NCBI GenBank assembly: GCA_030533445.1 | Contig: CM060071.1 | Span: 4,446,520 to 4,510,519, forward strand | Length of the DNA: 64,000 bases | Direction: 5' to 3' | From: Cyprinodon diabolis | Taxonomy: Eukaryota; Chordata; Actinopteri; Cyprinodontiformes; Cyprinodontidae | Part shown: positions 54,641 through 64,000 of the stretch, in pieces | How the letters are laid out: each line of letters starts with the position of its first letter | Position numbering within the stretch: position 1 is the first letter of the stretch | Program-made: the position numbers and the translations under genes | Notes under the pieces: model-generated | Told to the model about the DNA's origin: nothing | Database searches by the model: none | The model's input: the letters and a program-made list of their open reading frames with translations, nothing else

Positions 54641-55079
54641 TATAGGTACTGAGAAGTGGTCTGTAGTCCCTACCTGCAGAACCAGTCCTTCATTGTAGTG
54701 TTTCTTGCTAGTTGCAAATAATAACCACCTGTTGTCTATTCCATTTGCCCAACAGCATGTGGAATTGATTGTCAGTCAGTGCTGCTTCCTAAGTGGACAG
54801 TTTGATTTCACAGAAGTTTGATTAAATGTAAGGTGTATTGTAATGCTTACCTGTTCCCTTCAGTTTTTTTTAGCAATGTATATGGGGACGTGCATCAAAG
54901 TGTTGTGAAAGGTCCTTCAAATGTTGACATGCAATCTATACTTTTAAAGCTTGACATGGCATCTCAACCAATCAGAAAAGCCGATCTAAGAGCTGGCAGG
55001 GAGACAGTAACATCATCCAGGCCGTAATTTCTGCTCCTGAGGGTTCATGACCAGAGGTGAAGGTAGGAAAGTAGACTGA

Positions 55080-55465
55080 CGGCAAAAATATCGACTCAGA
55101 CAGGGCTGCCCTCTGTCTCTTTCCTTCTCCCACTCTCAAGCTTTATAGACAGGATTTCTAGGAACAGCCAAGGGTCTGATTGGGGCACCTGCTTGGTCCC
55201 TGCTTTTTGTGGATGATGTGGTTCTGCTGACTCCCTCTTGCCAAGACCTACAGCTGGACTGGGGCGGTTTGTAGCAGAGTGTGATGCGGCTGGGATGAGA
55301 ATCTGCTCCTCCAAGTCCGAGGCCATTGTTCTGGTTCTCGACCCGAAAAAGGAGGCTTATCCCCTTCAGGTTGGAGGAGATTTCCTGCCTCTAGTGGAGG
55401 ATTTCCAGTATTTTTGGATCCTGTTCATCAGTGAGGGGAGACTGAAGGTGACAGCTGCAGTTATA
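55080..55465 (+). pseudogene. Non-LTR reverse transcriptase fragment (RTE/Rex-like)
   Basis: Pieces in different frames read RQGCPLS, then LLFVDDVVLLTPSCQDLQ (the catalytic F-x-DD box at about 55207-55218), then GRFVAECDAAGMRICSSKSE and LQVGGDFLPLVEDFQYFWIL. This matches the palm/thumb part of a common fish non-LTR reverse transcriptase. A stop and a frameshift follow the DD box. Family assignment is uncertain. Confidence 0.75.
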
Positions 55466-56005
55466 ATGCAGTTACCTTTTGTATGTATGGAGTGGAGATT
55501 TAGGCGGCGCGAACATCACGTACATGTCCAGCATAAACCAGCCTTATGTCCATCCATCAATTGAAATGCCTGCTTTTAAGCATTCAAAGTACCCTTCAAA
55601 TGTCTGTTTTACACCTTCACCCATCACAACTGGAAACCTTATTTAATCTCTGGAGGATTTTGGTTCATGCAATGTTGAGAAATTTGACTTAAAAATATTA
55701 GTTGGTTAAAATACAGACAGAAAATTGTAGAAAGTATTTCTAATAACAGCAAACAAAATCCTGGGTCACCAGGGCCTTTAAAAACATTTACAATAAATCC
55801 TATGATTAATTTTCTAAAACAATATTCTACGTTTTCAAACATCTAATTCATTGTTACACAACTGAAATGCAAACAAGGGATCAATTTAAACTGACAGGCT
55901 GAGAAAGAAGCAGCGAAGATGTATGTGAGACTATGGACAGCAGGAAACTAACAATGCTCATATTCCTGGACACACCGACCCAACCTGAAACACGGCGATG
56001 GCAGC

Positions 56006-56711
56006 CAGGGGTGGATATAGGAAATTTGGGGCCCTAGGCAAAGACAGGCAGGGGCCCCTCTGAATTGAGAAGACAACACATTAAACAGACCCATTCTACA
56101 GATAGAGAAATGTTAATAGAATAGACATCCATTATCTGTTCTAGGTTTTGTCCCTCTCTTCTTGTCCCTTTTCTTCTTGTTTTCCTCTCTATGTTTTGTA
56201 CTCAGCTGACTTTTCATGCTGTCTCTAAAGGAATGAAAGTCCTTCTTTTCACTGTAGACAAGCCATGATCTGCTTATCTGTTCTCCATTTTTCATTTGGA
56301 TGAAATAATAGCTGGGAGTAAATATGAGCCCGTCTCCATAGAAACGACACCCAAAATCCTGATGTTTTCCACTTCAATATGAGACACCCCCCATTTCATT
56401 ACAAATGAAATGCAAAACTTTATTTTAAAATGACTCATCTTCAATATGGTAACTAAAAACTTCAATCAATATAGGGGGAAATCTGTTTCGATGGTTTAAT
56501 GCTTACTAGTTGCTCATCTCATCTCAGGAGACACACTTAATAATCTAAGCGTTCAGATGGTATTTTACCAAAAGGATTTTTATCAAAAACATAATTAATG
56601 TGACAAATAATAGTTGTATTAATCATACATGCAAACAGAGCTTTCTGGGGCCCCCATGAACTTGGGGCCCTAAGCAACTGCCTAGTATTGCCTAATGGTA
56701 AATCCCCCCTG
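56006..56711. mobile_element. hAT-type MITE family M, copy 2
   Basis: 706 bp from CAGGGGTGGATATAGG to GGTAAATCCCCCCTG with 8-bp flanks ATGGCAGC / ATCACAGC (6 of 8). Interior shares GACCCATTCTACAGATAGAG and CCATTATCTGTTCTAG with copy 1 (15262-15869). Confidence 0.82.
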
Positions 56712-57463
56712 ATCACAGCATATGCTTAACTTTGGGTTTAGATGACTGTGAATGTTTGCTTTGATGTTTGAATTAACGAATGAAAATCATTCAGCTGAAT
56801 CAGTTTCAGGTTTTTATTTGTTTCTTGCCCTCACACATTCATGTCACATGTTTCATTTGGGAGATGACAAATTTAGATGTCACAACTCTACCACAATATC
56901 AGTACAGATCACACATCTAAGAGTACAAATCTACAACCACTCTTTATCAGCTGGTGGCAGGGATGCATCTGAGAGGTGTTTGTCTGGTTTACATATTGCA
57001 TTTACTAACCTCTTAAATTGTATTGTCACTGATGAAACATCTGATATCAACAAATGTTTATTTACAATTTTAGAGCCTCACATATTTATTGACAGCTATG
57101 TGAACTACTAGACACATCTGCAATCAACAACAAGCTCTTTCCAAAGACTGTCTGAAGTAAAAAAAAAATCATAATTATTTGTCGTTAATGTTTAACCTAC
57201 TTTTAAAGATCTTAAGGTTCTGCAAGGCAAAAACAAGACATGAAATAATCTAAAGTCTCTCTAAAGCTGGCATTTTCCAAACCTGCTTCCAGATGTCCCA
57301 GTTTCTTTCTGGCAGGCCTACAGCCATTAGCCACCAAGGTGTCCTTTGCACATCAGCCAGCAGTGAATCTGAACAAGCACAAGTCCACTGCCTGAGCCAT
57401 GAAATGACTTCATCTCCTCTGCAGTAAATTCCTCTGGAGAACTTTTTCTGGGGCAAAGCAGCC
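56712..57463. other. Presumed intron 1, no feature seen
   Basis: A 119-codon open frame at 56752-57111 shows no recognisable motif and is not called. Confidence 0.4.
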
Positions 57464-57467
57464 TTAA

Positions 57468-57878
57468 AGGAAAAGTCTGCTCATATTCAGAACTTCTACC
57501 CACTTCAACATCCAGCTGCCATGCACGTGGGCATTGTCAGTTTCACTATAGCTCTGGTGAATTTCAATGGTGAAGTCCTCTGGAAATCTTCAATAATTGT
57601 TGTTGATTGCAGATGTGTCTAGTAGTTCCCATTGATTCTGCTTGTAAAGCGGGGAGAATGGCGCTAGGCTTACCGCACCGTGACGTCACTGCTGGAAGAT
57701 GGCAGGAGGGAGGGGTTACTATATGTGGGCAAAAATGGCCGCTCCCAGACTCAGTGATTGTGATGAAAATTATTGTTTTTTATTTTTGTCACTGATTAAA
57801 ATTAAAAAAACGTGAACGTATTAGTTTTAGGGTTAGATAATGATTTATTGATTATTCTTTGCAGACCGGACTTTTCCT
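57468..57878. mobile_element. piggyBac-like MITE with TTAA duplication
   Basis: 411 bp starting AGGAAAAGTC and ending GACTTTTCCT, between TTAA at 57464-57467 and 57879-57882. The inverted match extends imperfectly (GTCTGC / GCAGACCGGAC). No transposase. Confidence 0.72.
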
Positions 57879-57882
57879 TTAA

Positions 57883-59380
57883 CGAAACTCCTAGGATCTT
57901 TTCCTGTACCGTTAGCTTGCTGAGATTTGATGGTAAAAATGGAAGTGAAATAACGACTACAAAAATGAGATAAACAATGTAAAGATATTCAAGTCCTGAG
58001 CCATTTTCAAGGATTTTTAGACAACAGCATCCAGCAACCTCTCACTGTGATTCAAATGAAAAGAAAGTGCATATACCCCTTGGGCTTTTTCCCATTTTCT
58101 CATTTTATTGCATTGTGATAAAGTTTCATAAGACCTAGTGGCGTTACTAGCCATTTGGGTGCCCTAAGCACTAATGTTGATTTGCTCCCTAAAAGAGCAT
58201 AACTCCTATATTTGTCATCTTTAATGTTAGTTTATCAATGTGTTTCAGGACACCTTTCAGACCTTGAGGACCAGAGTTACCTGAATACCCACCTTGTTGC
58301 ACATTTCCTGCATTCAGGAAACCCTGTTAATTAGCAATAGGCTAAAATCAGGTGTGAAAACAGGAAAACATCTAAACAATACAGGCCTTAAGGACCAGGG
58401 TTGGAAAAACTCACTGGTCTGGTACCATGAAGGCTGAGACATGTCTGTAATGACTTGGTCCACCAATTATGTCTCTTTAGTCATAATTTCCTTCAGACTA
58501 GGCCACAAAAAACACGAGGGCACTAATTATAGCATCTAACAATGCAGGAAAAGCATCTGTTTTCTTATTTGCTGCAAATGTCATTGTTTATCTGATTCAG
58601 TTTTGCACATCTGTGAAGCAGTCCCTTTATTTTTAAGGTCCAGCGGGGCAGTGGGACCGATTAAACAGATTAGATCCTTTCAAAAATCAAATTCAGTAAA
58701 AGCCAGTGTGTTAAAGTGCTGTAAATATCCCTGTCATGCTAAGCTGTTCGAATCATACTGTTTCTCATTTTACTTAACAGCACAAAGGACATCCAGAATC
58801 TGGCTTTTAGAGGATTCTGCGTGCAACATGTTCCTCCCCTTATTAAGACCAGATGTTTCCAAACATTGTTGAGTCCTGTGTGCTCTTGTTTATCTCTCTA
58901 GCTATGCTCCAGTAATGCGAGTCAAAAAGCAGAACTGACACAGAAATATGATTTAAATCCACCTCAGATAATCCAGAGGTTGGAAACAGATGGCTTCAGT
59001 GGAATCCACTAAGAACTAAAAGCTCAAAGTAATGACAAAAAGGTTGAACAGAATAAACCACAAAAATATATTTCACAAATAGAAATGTGAAATAATATGG
59101 CATTTATTTAAAACCTAATTTATGAAAAGAGGATTTTCTATGCTTCTAGGGTGGCATTAAAGGTTAAAACTGAATGTATGATTATTTATTCTTTAAAAAA
59201 TATTTAAATCTGTAAAACCTTTGCTTAAAAAAATGTAAATAAAAAATAACAGTCTGATGAAGAAGAATACTGAAACTGTAAAAATTCACATTAAGGCGCT
59301 GATAGGAGTTCATAAATTCAATATTTCATGATTATATTTATATCCCGGTTGCCACTCTCTTCAGACTTGGTTCTCAGAAC
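57883..59380. other. Presumed intron 1, no feature seen
   Basis: Short repeat-like phrase at 58136-58175 (GTGGCGTTACTAGCC...GCCCTAAGCAC) without a partner end. No gene supported. Confidence 0.4.
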
Positions 59381-60048
59381 CAGGGGGGATTTAACATTAG
59401 GCAATACTAGACAGTAGCCTAGGGCCCTATGTTCCTGGGGGCCCCATAAAACTCTGTTTACATGTTGGTTAATACAATTGGATCAGTCCATTTGCTGCAC
59501 ATGTTCAGAAAGGTCCAAACAGACAGCAGCAAACCATTTGAAAACAAACGATGCAAAGAGTAGTGTTGCCAACTTGCCAAATCTAGCCTCTTTTTTCTGC
59601 TACTGGAGACTTTGGAGACAACATCTAAAAGCAGCGAACTCTGCTCTCCAGAGCAAGTAGATTGGTAACCCCGCCTCCTGCTCTCCTCTATCTTGTCTGC
59701 TGTCATGATTCATGCAGCTATTATTTCATCCAAATGAAAAATGGAGAACAGAGAAGCAGATCATGGCTTGTCTACAGTGAAAAGAAGGACTGGGTTATTT
59801 ACTTTGGCCTTTTTGGAAACACAGGAAGGAGCAATCAGCTAAGTGAGCTTAGTGCTTGGAGAAAATCTTTCATTCCTTTAGAGACAGCATGAAAAGTCAG
59901 CTGAGTACTAAACATAGAGAGGAAAACAACCAGAGAAGGGACAAGAAGAGAGGGACACAACTTAGTACAAATAATTGATATCTGTTTAACTCAGAGGGCC
60001 CCATGCCTGTTTTTGCCGAGGGCCCCAAATTTCCAAAATCCACCCCTG
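59381..60048. mobile_element. hAT-type MITE family M, copy 3 (opposite orientation)
   Basis: 668 bp from CAGGGGGGATTTAACATTAG to AAATCCACCCCTG. The 8-bp flanks are CTCAGAAC / CTCAGAAT (7 of 8). Interior is the reverse complement of copies 1 and 2 (GGACAAGAAGAGAGGGACAC; AAAATGGAGAACAGAGAAGC). Confidence 0.85.
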
Positions 60049-62560
60049 CTCAGAATGCTGCCAAAGATGCGATTAAACAGTTATTCATGTGTGACCATGT
60101 GTTGCTCACTTGTTCCACTGCCAGACTTTAAATTCCACTGTCAACAAAACAAGACAGTCAAATGTCTACTTTATTCTTTCCTAGAATAAGAAAAATAAGT
60201 TTTAACTTCACTTAAAACTCTTAACCTTAAATTAGAGGATTGTAGACTTAATTTGCATACATTTCCATTAACAACCAGCTTGAATGTCAGTGTACAATTT
60301 TGTGCAGACGATGCTGTTATATTATCATATATTGTCATCCACTTCACCAAAAAGAATCCACTGTCTTCCTTGCAGGTTTGGACCAGCTTCTAGTCCATAA
60401 AGCTAAGTAACTAAACTTAACTCTGGATACTATTTGGACAATTAAAAAAACATGCCAAAGAAACTCTACCAAAAATTGTTTTTTATGAGCCCTGAATGCT
60501 GCTCAGTTGTTCTTTCACATGTTGAGTATTGTCCCTTGCCCCTGGCACAAGACTCTGACCGATACAATCTCCTGCAAAAAGGCGTTCAAGTTTTTATGGA
60601 CGTACACTGCTTCCTTTGAAGTATTTCATCCAATGAGGTTTGTGCCTTTGTACCGGTGGGGGTGGTTAAGACAGCCTTCCACTGGCAGTTAAAGATGGAC
60701 AAACCTGTCCAGCTTTTAGAGTACATCCAAAAAAGTTGATGAAACTACAACAACAACATTTCTTATTTTAAGTCTGTGAGGTAGTTTGGTCAAAGATCAG
60801 AAAGGCGAACAAAACCAGCATCAGATTCCTCTGATGTTTTTTTTAATTTCGCCTTTTTCCCTCTGACCAAACATTTCTTTGAGCTTCCCAGAACTCACTG
60901 TCTGTACCCCCAATTGGCCACACACCTGCACTTGAGTGGACCAAGCCACAATTAAACAGCTAGAAATAATAAACAAAGTCTTAGCAGAGACACAAGAACA
61001 AAATGATTAATCTAATTTGCAATCTCATCTACATAATGAAATGTGATACAAGATAACTCAAAAGTTACTTTTAAGAAAACAGCAAATCATTTGTCCAAAG
61101 AAAACCCTCTAATTGGTAGAACCCAGCAAGGTAATCGATGACATCATCCGGCCATTTTAGCAGGAAGTACAGGGATAAACAATGGTGAGTTAGAAGGAAA
61201 ACAAATATCATGAATATACTTTGAAACAAAATAAACAAGTTCAATCAATAATCCAGAAGTAGCAGCTTTAACCTAAATGTATAAATAGATGTAAACTGCA
61301 ACATAATGCTACACAAACAAACCCGGGATAATAAGTGAAGCAAAGTTGCAAACTGATGTTTAAATTTAAGCATAATAAATCAAAAATAAGAATAAGAGAC
61401 AAGTGGTGAACACAAAATGAACCACTTGGTCACAATGTCTATTTGTGCTTAGCACACTGTGCTTTGTGCTTTTTTTTAACCTGTCTTGAGACTCCAGATT
61501 TTAAAAAAAACCCAAACAAGCACATGTGCTGACATTTGACATATTTTTTAATCCAGCTGTTTTTGCTGCAAATATTCATTATTTCATATTGACCCCAATA
61601 AATAAACTTCTCCACAGATCATACTGGGAGCACCTAAACAGAGATTTGCAACCTTTACTTTTGATATGAGTCGAAATGGGCTCTTCAACCACATCATGCA
61701 CCATGTAATCTAACTGCAGCCCTATTTGCTCAGATGGAGAATTTCTCCCATTAACATTATAAACTGTAAAAATATAAAGGTTAGCAGAAATGAAAATTAA
61801 AAGCCAAAAAAACTTTCATACATTTTTGAGTTTATAACCTAAAATGAATCTTAAGTTGAATCTATAACTTGAAAACCTGATTTTTTCAGAACAACATGAT
61901 GACCTAGAAAATGTAAGAAATAAACTACAAATCTAAATCCTCTTAGTTAAATTATTTACTTATTCTTCCTTCATAAGAACTAGCAGAACATTTAACGGTA
62001 GTAACAACCCACAACATAAAGGTATAAGTACAGATAATTTCACTCAATAATGTTAAACATTACAACTACAGTTATTTCCATATAAATATTGTTTTAAGTT
62101 TCTCAGTTTTAGACAATTGAAAAAAACTTTTTCAGCCACAAAATAGGATTTATTTTTTTTAGTAAGAGACAGTTTAAGTGATTTAAATGAAAATTTTAGG
62201 TTAAAAAATTTTGTGTGTCCTTTGGAGCATATTAAAGTATGCAGAATATGTGGTTCGTTAGAAGGTTTTCTTAGTTTTTAGTTGGTGAAATGAATGGAAA
62301 CAGGCTTATAAGGTAGGTGAAACATGATGGAAAACAGCAGCAGTCTCTGTTCTGCTCCGCTGCGGAAGTCCAGTGCTAAGATGTGACATAGCTGCAACCA
62401 TTTTCCTGTGTGGGCGTCCAACATGGAAAGGAAAATGGTGGACAGTAATGGTGTCACTGAGCTAAAAACTGAATTACTTTTATAAGAAACAGTTAATAGT
62501 TTTTCTTCCTTAGTGGATATTGTGTGACCTGATGTTTTATGTGAATAGAGCTGAATGGAG
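60049..62560. other. Presumed intron 1, no feature seen
   Basis: AT-rich, no exon, RNA gene or element supported over 2.5 kb. Confidence 0.45.
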
Positions 62561-62895
62561 GGCATCTCAGTGTGGCAGTGGGTAGCACTGCTTATTGCAG
62601 CAAGAAGGTTCCGGGTTAGATTCCAGGCCTAGGCCCTAGCTGCTTCTCTCCGGGTACTCCGGTTTCCTCCCACAGTCCAAATACATGACTGTTAGGTTAA
62701 TTGGCTTCTATAAATTATCCTTCGGTGTGAGTGTGTGTGTGAATGGTTGTTTGTCCTTTTTGTCTCTGTGTTGCCCTGCGATGGACTGGAGACCTGTGGA
62801 GGTGGACCCGTCTCTCGCTCGTTGACAGCAGGAGATAGGCTTCACCACTCCACTTGTGATAGCATGATGGAAAATGGATGGAGTTGAAGGGATGG
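62561..62895 (+). mobile_element. SINE-like dispersed fish repeat
   Basis: GTGGCAGTGGGTAGCACTGC and AAGGTTCCGGGTTAGATTCC look like tRNA A and B boxes. Then come CGGTTTCCTCCCACAGTCCA, GCCCTGCGATGGACTGGAGA and a GATGG-rich end. It is one of the most frequent teleost repeats; family name not assigned. Confidence 0.75.
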
Positions 62896-63169
62896 ATTTG
62901 GCCAAAAGTGTTCAAATCCATAAAGAATAACTCTTAAAAATAATCATTTATCCATCTCCTAGATATAGCATTTCAAGTAAATTCATACTGATTAAGTAGC
63001 ATTACGGGTTTTCATATAAATGTTTAAAACAATGACTTAAACATGAACATATGGACATGACCAAACACATAAATAAAACCCCAATATATTTATATTTAAC
63101 AAAAAATATTAAATTAATCTGATCCTTATCCAGAATGTATATCAATTTACATTTTAGATCATCCTCTGG

Positions 63170-63890
63170 TCTCAGGAGTTATTTTGATTCATGGTTCATG
63201 TCCTGGATCCTGGCAGCCAGTGGATAAAGGTTTTAGTGTTTGTCTCGTCTCCTGATGGTCCACTGTTCCTCCCCCGCGGAGTCCTCTGGGTTCTTGGCTT
63301 TCTTTATCCAGTAAGCCTGGCTCCAGGGAGGAGACCAGTTTAAAGTCCTGCATCAAGTTCTGGTTCCATGTCATGTCTCGGCTACCCTCTTCCACTGAGC
63401 CTGTTCATCTGCACCTGATCCTGTCTGCTCCTGTGCGTGACCACCTGGTCATGCTTCTGGTCCCAGTCAGACTCTGAACCCTCCTGTGAGCTTGTGGATG
63501 CTTGGAAGTCTGGATCCTGCCTCTTGTTTCTGTTCCTGCCTGATCTGGATCCTGTTCCTGTCTGGTACTCTCTGTTCTGGATCCCTGACCAGGATCGGCT
63601 TCCAGCATGTCCTCTGGAACTGCAGCACTTGGGAACATTTTTGGGCTGGACTGTTAAACCAGGTAAGTGACCAACTAAGATAATCATCTTCTGTCAGATG
63701 ATCGTGGTCACTTACCTGTGTTTCTCCTACAGAGTATCTGTGATTGGGCAGTGCCCTGCTCCCCATCCTGCAGTGTCTGTGAGCCTCAGCTCCACTTTAG
63801 TTTTTGTTTTGTTTATTAATAAACGTTTTGAACTTTCCTACTGACTGTCTCTCCTTGAATACTGGGTCCATCTGTCCCCAGTTCATGACA
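63170..63890 (+). mobile_element. Retroelement-like repeat with AATAAA end and consensus mini-intron
   Basis: Ends TTATTAATAAACG, then CTGACTGTCTCTCCTTGAAT and CCAGTTCATGACA, resembling the 3' part of an LTR or a transcribed repeat with a polyadenylation signal. It holds a perfect-looking intron, donor GTAAGT at 63663 and acceptor TTTCTCCTACAG ending 63732. Left terminus not defined; class unresolved. Confidence 0.45.
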
Positions 63891-64000
63891 TGATCATGTC
63901 ATTGGACAGCAATGAATGGTATCCTTTGTGGGGGCAAAGGCTGATTGGCTTGAACAGCAATAGTGATTAAAAGTTGAAATTGAAATTTTTAAAATTTAAT

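Noticed and set aside
41404..64000. antxr1 exon 1
   Set aside because: No minus-strand signal-peptide plus FDLYF.LDK-type segment with a matching donor was found; it is probably beyond the right edge.

Overview
The window is nuclear DNA of a ray-finned fish, most likely a percomorph teleost. It is AT-rich and intron-dominated, and it carries several Tc1/mariner families, hAT-like and piggyBac-like miniature elements, a Penelope-like element, L2- and RTE-like non-LTR fragments, SINEs and many microsatellites. No prokaryotic features (operons, CRISPR arrays, rRNA) are present.

One host gene dominates. Sixteen consecutive coding exons on the minus strand (41403 down to 9556) encode about 424 residues of an anthrax toxin receptor 1 / TEM8-type protein: the vWA domain from just after its first MIDAS aspartate, the Ig-like domain, one transmembrane helix and most of the cytoplasmic tail. 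Every exon has AG/GT borders and the phases join without a break. The first exon (signal peptide and start of vWA) and the terminal exon (tail end, stop, 3' UTR) were not found and probably lie beyond the right and left edges. The rest of the window is then intronic.

Left third (1-12.3 kb, last introns): an interrupted tRNA-like repeat, a G-rich insertion, a three-layer nest (hAT-like element within a copy of itself, with an intact Tc1 inside) at 2863-6894, a solo LTR at 8645-9458 and a fold-back element at 11191-11555. Middle (12.3-41.4 kb): the exons, separated by a TACGACGG fold-back MITE, hAT MITEs, an inverted pair of retroelement tails, two Penelope-like fragments (one carrying a TTAA MITE), an L2-like fragment, a nearly intact DD36E Tc1/mariner element, a second full hAT-like copy, a SINE, a decayed Tc1 and a RecQ-like helicase fragment. 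Right third (41.4-64 kb, presumed intron 1): three intact Tc1-type transposons (B1, A2, B2) within 9.1 kb, a 39-bp minisatellite, a decayed Tc1, more hAT and piggyBac-like MITEs, and retroelement tails.

The main point of interest beyond the receptor gene is recent transposition. Two different Tc1 families (A, 1248 bp; B, 1612 bp) are each present as two apparently identical copies with intact DD34E transposase frames and TA target duplications. Several insertions can be checked inside the window because a second copy of the host repeat serves as the empty site. I found no convincing new gene system. The least explained items are an unrecognised minus-strand reading frame at 32446-32821, the helicase fragment, and a retroelement containing a 70-bp consensus intron.
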